Of a DNA stretch of 64,000 bases, positions 49,171-58,451 are shown in pieces. Source of the stretch: Virgisporangium aurantiacum (GTDB lineage Bacteria; Actinomycetota; Actinomycetes; Mycobacteriales; Micromonosporaceae); the NCBI RefSeq assembly GCF_016863635.1, contig NZ_BOPG01000006.1:164560-228559 (forward strand), given 5' to 3'. The notes beneath the pieces are model-generated. The model worked only from the letters and a program-made list of their open reading frames with translations. It made no database searches and was not told the origin of the DNA. The translations under genes and the position numbers were made by a program. Each line of letters opens with the position of its first letter. The first letter of the stretch is position 1.

Positions 49171-52100
49171 ATGACCTCAGACGGTGGAAGCCCGGTGATC
49201 AGCTCGACGAGACCAACCTCGTCGAGCAGGTCAGCCGGGCGCACTGTCGTTGCCGACCGGATGTAGCAGAACCCGGCACCCACCTCGGCCACCGGCACGC
49301 CGGCAAGGTTCGCCCAGGCCAGCCGGTACGCGGCCAACTGCACCGCCACCGCCGAGGCTTCCGCGGCGGAAACCGGTTGAGCGCCCGTCTTCCAGTCGAT
49401 CACTTCAAAGCCTGAAGCGGACGCGAACACCGCGTCGATGCGTCCCCTGATCACCACCCCGGCCACGACGGCCGCGAACGGAACCTCGACCGCGACCGGC
49501 GTCCGCTCCGCCCACTCCGACGCCAGGAACGCCTCCTGCAGCGCCGCCAGGTCCGCGTCCGGCGCAGCACCCTCGTCGGCCGCGCCCGGTAGCTCGTCGA
49601 GGTCGAGCAGGCGGGCGGCGCCGTACCGCTCCTCGATCCAGCGGTGGAACGCGGTGCCGCGACGGGCCAGCGGCTGCGGCTTCTGCGGCAGCGGCCGGCG
49701 CAGCACCCGGGCCAGCCGGGCCGGGTCGCGGCGGAGCAGCACCAGCTGCGACACCGACAGGTGCGCCGGCAGCACGACGTCGTACGACGGCGCGGACCGG
49801 TCCCGCTCGGCGATCAGCAGCGCCGCCTCGTAGGCCCACCGCTGGTAGTCCGGGTTCTCGTCGACGCCCTCCGCACGCGGGCCGCGGACAAGGGAAGCGG
49901 CCGCGGTCAGGGCCGGGCGGCGGTGACCCAGCGGATCACCCGGCCAGCTCGCCCGGACCACGTGCGCCAGCGTCGGGTTCTCGGCGTTGGGACCCGGATC
50001 CGGCGTCCACACGTCGACCGCGCCGGCACCGGCCAGGCACCGCTCGCGGATCTCCGCCAGGAACACCGACGGACCCCGCTTGCCCTTGACCCCCTCGCTC
50101 CACCAGTAGCCGGAGCACAACAACAGCCGTCGGGGCCGGGTCACCCCGACGTAGGCCAGCCGCCGCTCCTCCCGCACGTCGTGCTCGCGCCAGGCGGAGT
50201 TGAACCCGTCGAGGGCGCGCACCACCGCCTTCTGGTCGGTGGCCTGGGAGAGGTCGAGGGCGGGCAGCCCGGCCTTGTCGCCGCGCAGCGGGAACGGGAG
50301 GACGCCGAGCCCCTGCAGCCAGTGGTCGGAGGCCATGGTCCGCCCGGGCCAGACGCCTTCGGCGAGCCCGACCACCGAGACGACGTCCCATTCGAGGCCC
50401 TTCGCGGCGTGGGCGGTGAGGATCTGGACGGCGCCCTCGACGACCTCGACATCGCCCGGCGCCAGCCCGCGCTCCTCGTTCTCGGCGGCCGCGAGGTAGG
50501 CGAGGAACGCCGACAGCGTCGGGCCCTCCGACTCGGTGGCGAACCGGGCCGCGATGTCACCGAACGCGTCGAGGTGGGCGCGGGCCAGGCCGGCGTCGCC
50601 GCTGCGGGCGGCCACCTCGACGTCGAGACCGATGGTGCGCTCGATGTCGGCGATCAGGTCGGGCAGCGCCTGGTCGAGCCGGTACCGCAGGGCGCGCAGC
50701 TCGTCGCGCAGGGCGGTGAACCGGTTCCAGCCCTCGATCGAGTAGCGCTCCGGTGCGCCGAGGTTGTCCAGCGCCTCCACGAGAACCGCTTCGTCGAGGG
50801 CGTCGGCCAGATCGGGTTCGGAGTCCACCGCCAGGCGGCGTTCGCGGGCCAGCGACCGGGCCCGGCGGTACAGGGCGACGAGGTCGCGCGGGCCGATCCG
50901 CCAGCGCGGGCCGGTGAGCACCCGCAGCAGCGCCGACCCCTCGGCCGGGTCGGCGAGCACCCGGAGCGTGCTCACGACGTCGCGGACCTCGGGGGTGTCG
51001 AGCAGGCCGCCGAGACCGACCACCTCGACCGGCAGCCCGGCCGACCGCAGCGCCGCCTCGATCGGCGGGATCTGGGCCCTGGTCCGCACCAGGACGGCCG
51101 TGGTGGGCCGCTGCTCGACCGGGATCTCCCAGGGCAGCGCGTCGGGCGCCTGCGCCGCGTGCTGCCAGGCGCCGACGAGCCGGCCGGCGATCCAGTCGGC
51201 CTCGTCCAGGTAGGACGGGAACAGTCCACAGTGGACGGTAGCCACCGACGCCGGCTCGGCCAGCACGTCGGCCGGTGCCAGCTCGGCCACCCGGGCGCCG
51301 TGCTCGCGCAGCGGCCGGGACAGCGCGTTGGCCACGTCGAGGATCTCGGGCCGGTTCCGCCAGCTCGTGGTCAGCGAGAGTTCGCGCGCGGGTTCCCGGT
51401 CGGACCGCGGGAACTCGGCCGGGAACCGGGTCAGGGTGCCGGCCGAGGCGCCGCGCCAGCCGTAGATGGACTGGCACGGGTCGCCGACCGCGGTCACCGG
51501 GTGTCCGCCGCCGAACAGCGCGCGCAGCAGTGTCACCTGGGCGTGGCTGGTGTCCTGGTACTCGTCGAGCAGCACCACCGCGTAGCGGTCGCGCTCGACC
51601 AGCCCCACCTCCGGGTGCGCGACGGCCACCGTCGCGGCGCGGGCGAGCTGGTCGCCGAAGTCCATCGCCTCCAGCGTCGCCTTGCGTTCGGCGTAGCGGC
51701 GCACCAGCGGCAGCAACTGCAGCCGGGCCTTCTGCCGGTCGAGCATCTTCTTGACCGGTGCCGGGACCCGGGCGCCGGGGATCGCCTGCACCTCGCCGTA
51801 GAAGCGCCCGGTCCAGGCGGCCACGTCGTCGGGGGTGCGCAGGTGCTCGGCGAGGTCGCCGGCGAGGTGCAGCACGGCATCGACCACTGTGGACGGTGCG
51901 GACGACACGTCGGTCATGTCGCCGTCGTACGTGCGTACCACGGAGTCGGCCAGCTGCCAGCACGTCGCCTCGGTGAGCAACCGGGTCGCCGGCTCGTATC
52001 CGGCCCGCACGCCGTGCTCGCGCACGACGCGTGCGGCGTAGGAGTGGTAGGTGGCCACGGTGGGTTCGCCGGCGAGGAGGTCGTCGCGTCCCAACGCCTT

Positions 52101-52427
52101 GACCAACAAGGACAACCGCTGGCGGACGCGGTGCGCCAGCTCACCGGCCGCCTTGCGGGTGAACGTCAGGCCGAGGATCTGTTCCGGACGCACGTACGCG
52201 TTCGCGACCAGCCACACGACCCGGGCGGCCATCGTCTCCGTCTTGCCCGAGCCGGCGCCGGCCACCACCAGCAGCGGCTCCACCGGCGCCGCGATGATCT
52301 CGGCCTGCTGACGGGTGGGCACCGGCCGGTGGAGCAGCTTCGCCAGTTCGACCGGCGTGAACCGGGGACCGGCGGCGGCCCGGGGATGCGGCACCGCACC
52401 GATCTCGAAGAGCTCCTGCTGGGTCAT
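49167..52427 (-). CDS. adnB: AdnB helicase-nuclease subunit
   Basis: 1086 residues. UvrD-like motor: Walker A GAGSGKT, TFTRKAAGEL, LLDEYQDTS (motif II), VGDPCQSIYGWRG, LTAHAAKGLEWDVV, and VREERRLAYVGVTRPR. The C-terminal RecB-type nuclease has RGRIDAVFASASGFEVIDWKTG (Asp and DxK residues). AdnAB is the mycobacterial-type end-resection motor-nuclease. The start overlaps the adnA stop (ATGA). AdnB is assigned because this motor is the canonical one of the pair. Confidence 0.92.
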   Translation of the reverse strand: MTQQELFEIGAVPHPRAAAGPRFTPVELAKLLHRPVPTRQQAEIIAAPVEPLLVVAGAGSGKTETMAARVVWLVANAYVRPEQILGLTFTRKAAGELAHRVRQRLSLLVKALGRDDLLAGEPTVATYHSYAARVVREHGVRAGYEPATRLLTEATCWQLADSVVRTYDGDMTDVSSAPSTVVDAVLHLAGDLAEHLRTPDDVAAWTGRFYGEVQAIPGARVPAPVKKMLDRQKARLQLLPLVRRYAERKATLEAMDFGDQLARAATVAVAHPEVGLVERDRYAVVLLDEYQDTSHAQVTLLRALFGGGHPVTAVGDPCQSIYGWRGASAGTLTRFPAEFPRSDREPARELSLTTSWRNRPEILDVANALSRPLREHGARVAELAPADVLAEPASVATVHCGLFPSYLDEADWIAGRLVGAWQHAAQAPDALPWEIPVEQRPTTAVLVRTRAQIPPIEAALRSAGLPVEVVGLGGLLDTPEVRDVVSTLRVLADPAEGSALLRVLTGPRWRIGPRDLVALYRRARSLARERRLAVDSEPDLADALDEAVLVEALDNLGAPERYSIEGWNRFTALRDELRALRYRLDQALPDLIADIERTIGLDVEVAARSGDAGLARAHLDAFGDIAARFATESEGPTLSAFLAYLAAAENEERGLAPGDVEVVEGAVQILTAHAAKGLEWDVVSVVGLAEGVWPGRTMASDHWLQGLGVLPFPLRGDKAGLPALDLSQATDQKAVVRALDGFNSAWREHDVREERRLAYVGVTRPRRLLLCSGYWWSEGVKGKRGPSVFLAEIRERCLAGAGAVDVWTPDPGPNAENPTLAHVVRASWPGDPLGHRRPALTAAASLVRGPRAEGVDENPDYQRWAYEAALLIAERDRSAPSYDVVLPAHLSVSQLVLLRRDPARLARVLRRPLPQKPQPLARRGTAFHRWIEERYGAARLLDLDELPGAADEGAAPDADLAALQEAFLASEWAERTPVAVEVPFAAVVAGVVIRGRIDAVFASASGFEVIDWKTGAQPVSAAEASAVAVQLAAYRLAWANLAGVPVAEVGAGFCYIRSATTVRPADLLDEVGLVELITGLPPSEVI

Positions 52428-55400
52428 GACGGGTCCGTCACCTGCCGGCCGGATCCGGTGATCGGGCACGAGGTCTTCACCGGGCAGACGCGGCACCGGT
52501 TGTTCGCCACCGCCTCGAACGTCGAGGACGCCATCGCCTTGGCGGCCCCGCGCACGAGGTTGACCGCCCACTGTGGATCGTCCGATGTGGACGGTGGCTC
52601 CTGCACCTGCTCGCGCGCGCCCAGCCCGTCGATGCCGAGCTGCACCAGCGCCGCGCCGCCGGTCTCGGTGGACTCGTCGAACGCGCCGGCCTCGACCGCC
52701 GCCTGATACGCGGCGAGTTGCGGGTGCTCCACGACGTCGGCGTTGATGGGCGCGGACTTCCCGGTCTTCAGGTCGATGACGACCAGCCGGCCGTTCTCGT
52801 CCAGCTCCAGCCGGTCGACCCGGCCCTTGATGTCCACCGGCGCCTCGGGATCCTGCAGCCGCACGATGAAATCCTGCTCGATCGCGATGAGCCGGCGCGG
52901 GTTCTTCGCGATCCAGCCGATCAGCCGGTCGAGCATCGCCTCGGCCCGGTCGCGCTCGCGGCCGGCGAGCCACCGGGCCGACAGCTCGATGGCGTCGAAC
53001 CGTTCGGCCACGTAGGACACCAGCGAGGCCCGGTCGACCGACGCGCCGGAGGCCAGCATCGCCGCGGCGTGCACCAGGTTGCCGATGCCCTGCTCCGGCG
53101 TCGGCGTGGTGCCGCCGCCGTGCCGCTCCAACAGCCACCGCAGGCTGCACCGGCGCACACTGTCGACAGTGGACGGTGTGACCGTCACCGCCTCGCCCGG
53201 GTCGACCAGCGGCCGCTCGTCGCTGAGCTCGCGCAGCCCCCACCACTGGGCCGGGTCGGCGCCGGGTACGCCGGCCTCCACCAGGTCGGCGAGCACCGCC
53301 GCCGCGGCGTTGCGGCGGCTCTCCGGCGTGTCGGGCGCGGTCAGCTCGACCCGTAGCTCGGCCACCAGCGCGGGCAGCGTGTGCGACCGCGGCAGGGTCG
53401 CCGGGCGCTCGACCTCCTCGACGCGCTCGGCCAGTTCGTCGAGGAAGCGGCTGGGCTGCTCCTCGGCGTCGCCCGACGACACGGCCGTGACGAGCAGCCA
53501 GTCCCGCGCCCGGGCGCAGGCGACGTGGAAGAGCCGCCGCTCCTCGGCCAGGGTCGACGTCACGCGTCCGGCCAGGCCCAGTTCGCGGCCGGCGGCGAGG
53601 TCGACGAGCGCCTCGGAGCCGAGCACGCTGCCGCGCAGCCGGAGGTCGGGCCAGAGCCCCTCCTGCACGCCGGCCACCGCCACCACGTCCCATTCCAGGC
53701 CCTTCGCGGCGTGGGCGGTGAGGATGCGGACGGCCTCGCCCCGGTCGGCGACCGGGGCCATCGCGTCGGACGGCAGTTCCTGCCCGTAGACGTGGTCGAG
53801 GAAGACCTCGGTGCGGGCGCCCGGCAACCGGTCGACGAACCGGGCGGCCGTGTCGAAGAGCGCCACCACCGCGTCGAGGTCGCGGTCGGCCGTCTCGCCG
53901 CGCGGGCCGCCGCGGGCCGACTGCGCGGCCCACCGGCCGTTGAGGCCGCTCGCGTTCCAGACCGCCCAGAGCACATCCTCCACAGTGGACTCCGGCCGGG
54001 CGGCCTCTTTCCGGGCGAGGTCGAGCAATCCGGCGACGTTGCGCGCCGGTCGCGCCCAGCGCCGCTCCACCGCGGCCAGCTCCGCCGGGTCCTGGATCGC
54101 TTCCACCACCAGCACCCCCGACGGACGCCGATCGCCCGCCGCGAGCGCGAGTGACCGCAGCCCCTGCCGCAACCGGCGCTCGGCCAGCGGATCCGCGCCG
54201 CCCAGCGGCGAGTGCAGCAGCGCGACCGCCGCGTCCTCGTCGAGGCGCTCGGGCTCCAGCGCGCAGCGCAGCAACAGCAGCAGCGGCGCCACGGCCGGGT
54301 GGGCCTGCAACGGCAGCACGTCGGAGCGGGTCACCGTCGGCACGCCGACCTGCTGGAGCGCGCGTTGCAGCGGCGCCAGTTGCAGGAGCGTCGAGCGGAC
54401 CAGCACCGCCATCCGCGACCACGGCACCCCGTACAGGAGGTGCGCCTCCCGCAACCGGTGCGCCACGAACGCCGACTCGCTCGTCGCCGACCGGAACGTG
54501 CGGATCTCCACGATCCCGGGGTCGGACCCCGGGCGCGGTGCGATCATCCGGTGCCGGGCCGGGCCGCCAAGCCGCGCCGCGACCCGACGCGTGGCGGCGA
54601 GCAACGCGGTGCCGGACCGGTGGCTGGTCCCGAGCGTGACGGTCTCGGCGAGCGCGCCGGTGGCGGTGCGGAACCGCATCGGGAACCCGCTGACGATGGT
54701 CGGATCGGCGCCGCGGAAGCCGAACGTCGACGAGTCGGGGTCGGCGAACGCCACCAGGTGCGCGCCGCGACCGGCCACAGTGGACAGCAGGTCGATCTGC
54801 GCCGGGTCGGTGTCGTGCAGTTCGTCGACGTAGACGTGTTCGACGGCGCGCAACTGCTCGGTGAGCAGGTCGTCGTCGGCCCGTAGTAGCGCGGTGGCGG
54901 CGCGCACCAGTTCGGCGTAGTCGTAGGCGGCACCCGACCGGGTGGTCGCGTCGCGTAACGCGAGCACCTCGGTGTACTGGTTGTAGAACCGGGCCGCGGC
55001 CTGCCAGTCCGGTCTTCTCTCCTGCTCGCCCAGCCGGGCCAGGGCCGCCGGGCCGATCCCCCGCTCGGCCGCCCGCAGCAGCAGGTCGCGGAGCTCCTCG
55101 GCGAACGCGCGGGTGGGCAGCGCCGGACGCAGCGGGTCGGGCCAGCCGACCTCCTCGTCGTCGGGCAGCAGTTCCCGGATGACGAGGTCCTGTTCCGGAC
55201 CGGTGAGCAGGCGCGGCGTCTCCATGCCGGCACGGGCCGCAGCGAGCCGGAGGATCCCGAACGCGTAGCCGTGGAACGTCCGCACGACCGCCTCGCCGCT
55301 GGCCGCAAAACCAGATCCGGGGCCGCCCAGGCGCGCGCCGATGCGGTCGCGGAGTCGCCGGGCGCCGCGGCGGCCGAACGTCAGCACCAGCACCGACGCG

Positions 55401-55615
55401 GGATCGGCGCCGGCCTCGACGCGGGCCGCGACCGACTCGACCAGGGTCGTCGTCTTGCCGGTGCCGGGCGCGCCGATCACCAGCAGCGGGCCGGCCGTGT
55501 GCGAGATGACGTGATGCTGCACCGGATCGGGGGTGATCGGTGCTGCTGTGGGGGCTGCCGGTCGGACCAGGCGGTATGCCGGGGAAGAAGCCCCGGTCCG
55601 GGCCGGCGCGCTCAC
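52424..55615 (-). CDS. adnA: AdnA helicase-nuclease subunit
   Basis: 1063 residues from GTG at 55615. Walker A GAPGTGKTTT is present, but motif II is DELHD rather than DEYQD and motif Ia is TFGRRGARRL, in line with the divergent motor of AdnA. The C-terminal nuclease keeps GRVDRLELDENGRLVVIDLKTG. Four cysteines (SVRRCSLRW, then NNRCRVCPVKTSC) can hold a Fe-S cluster. First of the adnA-adnB operon; the previous gene stops exactly before this GTG. Confidence 0.92.
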   Translation of the reverse strand: MSAPARTGASSPAYRLVRPAAPTAAPITPDPVQHHVISHTAGPLLVIGAPGTGKTTTLVESVAARVEAGADPASVLVLTFGRRGARRLRDRIGARLGGPGSGFAASGEAVVRTFHGYAFGILRLAAARAGMETPRLLTGPEQDLVIRELLPDDEEVGWPDPLRPALPTRAFAEELRDLLLRAAERGIGPAALARLGEQERRPDWQAAARFYNQYTEVLALRDATTRSGAAYDYAELVRAATALLRADDDLLTEQLRAVEHVYVDELHDTDPAQIDLLSTVAGRGAHLVAFADPDSSTFGFRGADPTIVSGFPMRFRTATGALAETVTLGTSHRSGTALLAATRRVAARLGGPARHRMIAPRPGSDPGIVEIRTFRSATSESAFVAHRLREAHLLYGVPWSRMAVLVRSTLLQLAPLQRALQQVGVPTVTRSDVLPLQAHPAVAPLLLLLRCALEPERLDEDAAVALLHSPLGGADPLAERRLRQGLRSLALAAGDRRPSGVLVVEAIQDPAELAAVERRWARPARNVAGLLDLARKEAARPESTVEDVLWAVWNASGLNGRWAAQSARGGPRGETADRDLDAVVALFDTAARFVDRLPGARTEVFLDHVYGQELPSDAMAPVADRGEAVRILTAHAAKGLEWDVVAVAGVQEGLWPDLRLRGSVLGSEALVDLAAGRELGLAGRVTSTLAEERRLFHVACARARDWLLVTAVSSGDAEEQPSRFLDELAERVEEVERPATLPRSHTLPALVAELRVELTAPDTPESRRNAAAAVLADLVEAGVPGADPAQWWGLRELSDERPLVDPGEAVTVTPSTVDSVRRCSLRWLLERHGGGTTPTPEQGIGNLVHAAAMLASGASVDRASLVSYVAERFDAIELSARWLAGRERDRAEAMLDRLIGWIAKNPRRLIAIEQDFIVRLQDPEAPVDIKGRVDRLELDENGRLVVIDLKTGKSAPINADVVEHPQLAAYQAAVEAGAFDESTETGGAALVQLGIDGLGAREQVQEPPSTSDDPQWAVNLVRGAAKAMASSTFEAVANNRCRVCPVKTSCPITGSGRQVTDPS

Positions 55616-56017
55616 CTAAGGAGCGCCATACGCGGCTCTTGGGGGTGGGGCGTTCAGGTCGATGTCGATCCTTTCCGTCTGGCCGCCGCGCAGGTGCAGC
55701 GTGAAGCGGCCGCCGGTGTCGGGTGCGTCGACCCAGAAGAACTCGCCGAACACCGTTTCGGCGTCCGGGTCGATCGGGGAGCCGGCGGTCAGGCACATCT
55801 CCGAACCCGGCGGCTGTCCCTTGTAGACGGCCTCGATCTCCGGCCGTCCGTGCGCGGGCGCCATCGGCACGCTGGCAACAGCTGATTTGTCGCCGACCGA
55901 GGCGACGTGGATCGTCAGCACCGCGTCGGCGGTGAACGTGTTGAACCACGGGACGAGGTCGCCGGTGCGCACGCCCTCGTTGAACAGCGCGACGTGCCGC
56001 GCCACGGGATCGATCAC
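55616..56017 (-). CDS. NTF2/SnoaL-like protein, copy 2
   Basis: 133 residues from GTG at 56017, overlapping the LOG gene stop (GTGA). Paralog of the protein at 13316-13681 (shared pattern RHxxLFNExVRTGDxxP and GRPEI turn). The C-terminal 25 residues are Pro/Ala-rich. It abuts adnA with no gap, so it joins that operon. Confidence 0.78.
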   Translation of the reverse strand: MIDPVARHVALFNEGVRTGDLVPWFNTFTADAVLTIHVASVGDKSAVASVPMAPAHGRPEIEAVYKGQPPGSEMCLTAGSPIDPDAETVFGEFFWVDAPDTGGRFTLHLRGGQTERIDIDLNAPPPRAAYGAP

Positions 56018-56571
56018 GGCAGCGTGCTTTCGATTCGGTTTTCGATGACGTCGAGTGCGGCGTCGACGGTCGGCACGACGTGGAGCCGCTGCATCGCGCC
56101 CTCGTAGGTGAAGTTCTGCCGCGTGAGCCCGTCGAGCCAGTCGACGAGCCCGCCGTAGAACCCGTCGGCGTCGACCAGGACGATCGGCTTCGCGTGGATG
56201 CGCAACGTCGCGGTCGTCCACACCTCGAACAGCTCGTCGAGCGTCCCGAGCCCGCCGGGCAGCGTGAGGAACGCGTCGGACCGGTCGATCATCATGGCCT
56301 TGCGTTCGAGCATCCCGGTGGTGACGACGAGTTCGTCGCTCGCGGGGTCGGCGACCTCGATGTCGACCAGGGACTGCGGAATGATGCCGAGCGTATGCGC
56401 GCCGGCGGCCCGGGCGCTGTCGGCGAGCGCGCCCATCATCCCGACGCGGGCGCCGCCCGAGACCAGCGCGTGCCCGCGGCGGCCGAGCGCGGTACCGGTC
56501 TCGGCGGCGAGCTTGAGCCAGCGCTCGTCGAGCCGGCTCGACGAGGCGCAGAAGACACAGATCGCGGCCAT
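56014..56571 (-). CDS. LOG-family phosphoribohydrolase, short form
   Basis: 185 residues. PGGLGTLDE (LOG motif PGGxGTxxE) and the GGARVGMMGA nucleotide loop identify the family that frees cytokinin-type bases from nucleotides. Its start overlaps the stop of the second LOG gene by one base. Bacterial substrates are not settled, and the older label lysine decarboxylase is wrong. Confidence 0.9.
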   Translation of the reverse strand: MAAICVFCASSSRLDERWLKLAAETGTALGRRGHALVSGGARVGMMGALADSARAAGAHTLGIIPQSLVDIEVADPASDELVVTTGMLERKAMMIDRSDAFLTLPGGLGTLDELFEVWTTATLRIHAKPIVLVDADGFYGGLVDWLDGLTRQNFTYEGAMQRLHVVPTVDAALDVIENRIESTLP

Positions 56572-57374
56572 CAGTCGGCGGCCTTCTCGGCCGCCTTGGT
56601 GTCCGCGGCGGCCTTCGCGGCGGCGCGGTCGGCCATGGCCTGGTCGGCCTCCAGGATGTGCCGGACGGCCTCGTCCGGGTCGTCGGTGAGGCAGATCAGG
56701 TCCAGGTCGTTCGCGCCGATCTTGCCGCCGGGGATCATCGTCCGGCGGATCCAGTCGAGCAGCCCGGCCCAGTAGTCGATGCCCATCAGGACCACCGGGA
56801 ACCGGGTCACCTTGCGCGTCTGCACCAGGGTGAGCGCCTCGAACAGCTCGTCCATGGTGCCGAACCCGCCGGGCAGCACCACGAACCCGGACGCGTACTT
56901 GACGAACATCGTCTTGCGGGCGAAGAAGTACCGGAAGTCGATGCCGATCTGCACCCAGTCGTTGAGCTTCTGCTCGAACGGCAGCTCGATGCCGAGCCCC
57001 ACGGAGAGGCCGCCGGCGTCGACCGCGCCCTTGTTCGCGGCCTCCATCAGCCCGGGGCCGCCACCGGTGATGACCGCGTAACCGGCCCGCGCCAGGGCGG
57101 TACCCACGCGTTCGGCGAGATCCCACTCGGGCGTGCCCGGCTTGTTGCGGGCCGATCCGAAGACGCTCACCGCCGGCGGCAGGTCGCTGAGTTCCTCGAA
57201 GCCCTCGACGAACTCCGACAGGATGCGCAGCGCGCGCCACGCGTCCTTGGTCTTCCACTCGTCGCGGGTGCGGCTGTCGAGGAGCCGTTCGTCGGCGGTG
57301 CTCGGTGGAATCGCTTCACCGCGCAACGTAACCGGGCCCTTGTGGCGCTCCGGCCTGCGGCTGGCGTTGGTCAT
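56571..57374 (-). CDS. LOG-family phosphoribohydrolase, long form
   Basis: 267 residues. PGGFGTMDE and TGGGPGLMEA show the LOG fold. It has an 80-residue N-terminal extension (RDEWKTKDAWRALRILSEF) and an Ala/Lys-rich C-terminal tail. Tandem with the short LOG gene, so both may serve one pathway or form mixed oligomers. Begins 80 bp from the divergent DUF3152 gene. Confidence 0.9.
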   Translation of the reverse strand: MTNASRRPERHKGPVTLRGEAIPPSTADERLLDSRTRDEWKTKDAWRALRILSEFVEGFEELSDLPPAVSVFGSARNKPGTPEWDLAERVGTALARAGYAVITGGGPGLMEAANKGAVDAGGLSVGLGIELPFEQKLNDWVQIGIDFRYFFARKTMFVKYASGFVVLPGGFGTMDELFEALTLVQTRKVTRFPVVLMGIDYWAGLLDWIRRTMIPGGKIGANDLDLICLTDDPDEAVRHILEADQAMADRAAAKAAADTKAAEKAAD

Positions 57375-57454
57375 AACGCCACACGTTAGCCGGTTGTCCG
57401 GTCCATCCTGTGCAGGACGCAACGTTGGGGCCGGCATGTAACGTCGCCATAGTC

Positions 57455-58219
57455 ATGAGCATTTCTCGGGGACTGTGGGTGTCGTTCGCGCTGATCGCGA
57501 TCCTGCTGGGTGTGGCAACGGTCGGATACGTCGCGCACGCCGAACTCGCCACCCCGCAGAATCACGATCCGCAACCGGCCGCTGTCGAAGAGTTGCCCCC
57601 ACTGGGGACGGTCGAGATCCCCGCCGCATCCGCGTCGGCCTCGGCGGTGACCGTTCCGGCGTCCGGGACGGGCCGGTTCGTCACGGCGCCCGGCGGGAGT
57701 GCTCCGGTGGGCACCGGCCGCATCTACCGGTACCAGGTGGTCGTCGAGGACGGTGCCGGCGTGCCGCCGGAGCAGTTCGCGGCCGCCGTCGAGCGGACCC
57801 TCGCCGAACCCCGTGGCTGGACGGCCAGCAAGAGGTGGGGATTCCAGCGGGTGTCGAGCGGCGCGTCCGACGTCACCGTGCATCTCGCCACGCCGGCGAC
57901 CACCGACCGGCTCTGTGACGCGGCCGGGGTCGAGACCCGCGGCGAGGTCTCCTGCCGCGGCGGCCGCAACGTCGTCATCAACCTGCGGCGCTGGCTCACC
58001 GGCGTCCCCCACTACGCCGACGCCCTCGACGACTACCGACACATGGTGGTCAACCATGAGATTGGCCACTTCCTGGGGCACGGGCACGTCAAATGCGGGC
58101 AGGCGGGCACGCCGGCACCGGTGATGCAACGGCAGACGTTCGGGCTGGAAGGCTGCACCCGTAACTCATGGCCCTTCCCGGATCAGCGGAACTACGTCAC
58201 CGGGCCGTATACGGCGTAA
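57455..58219 (+). CDS. DUF3152 zincin-like exported protein
   Basis: 254 residues. N-terminal TM or signal anchor (LWVSFALIAILLGVATVGYVA), an Ala/Pro linker, then a domain with HEIGHFLGHGH (His201, Glu202, His205, His211), a zinc metallopeptidase motif. Cysteines (CDAAGVE, CRGG, CGQA, EGCT) probably form disulfides. An extracytoplasmic protease is likely. Confidence 0.9.
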   Translation: MSISRGLWVSFALIAILLGVATVGYVAHAELATPQNHDPQPAAVEELPPLGTVEIPAASASASAVTVPASGTGRFVTAPGGSAPVGTGRIYRYQVVVEDGAGVPPEQFAAAVERTLAEPRGWTASKRWGFQRVSSGASDVTVHLATPATTDRLCDAAGVETRGEVSCRGGRNVVINLRRWLTGVPHYADALDDYRHMVVNHEIGHFLGHGHVKCGQAGTPAPVMQRQTFGLEGCTRNSWPFPDQRNYVTGPYTA

Positions 58220-58307
58220 CCCGGGGTACCCGAACGGTTACAACTTCCTCGTGCTTGTCGCCACTTGGACTGCAACCTGACACCCCGGCACAGGCGTCTA
58301 ACCGAGT

Positions 58308-58451
58308 ATGAGCGCCATGACCAGCTCACTGGAGCAGGCGCGTCGCCGGCGCCAGCTCAACCGCCAGATCCGCGATCTCATCGCGATCCGGAAGGCAGCC
58401 GGCGGCCAGCCGACCGCCGAGAACCCGCCGGAGACGTCTTCGGCCGCTTAG
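58308..58451 (+). CDS. Small basic helical protein
   Basis: 47 residues, [20 protein letters not shown] at the N-terminus: a charged helix followed by a Pro/Glu tail. The ATG lies 5 nt after a TCTAAC box, compatible with leaderless transcription. Its stop overlaps the dapE stop by four bases (convergent). Translatable and probably real, but no family is assigned. Confidence 0.55.
   Translation: MSAMTSSLEQARRRRQLNRQIRDLIAIRKAAGGQPTAENPPETSSAA

Noticed and set aside
49167..55949. A single 2260-codon open frame on the minus strand
   Set aside because: Its first half is the shadow frame of adnA. The real adnB starts at ATG 52427 in an ATGA overlap with the adnA stop.
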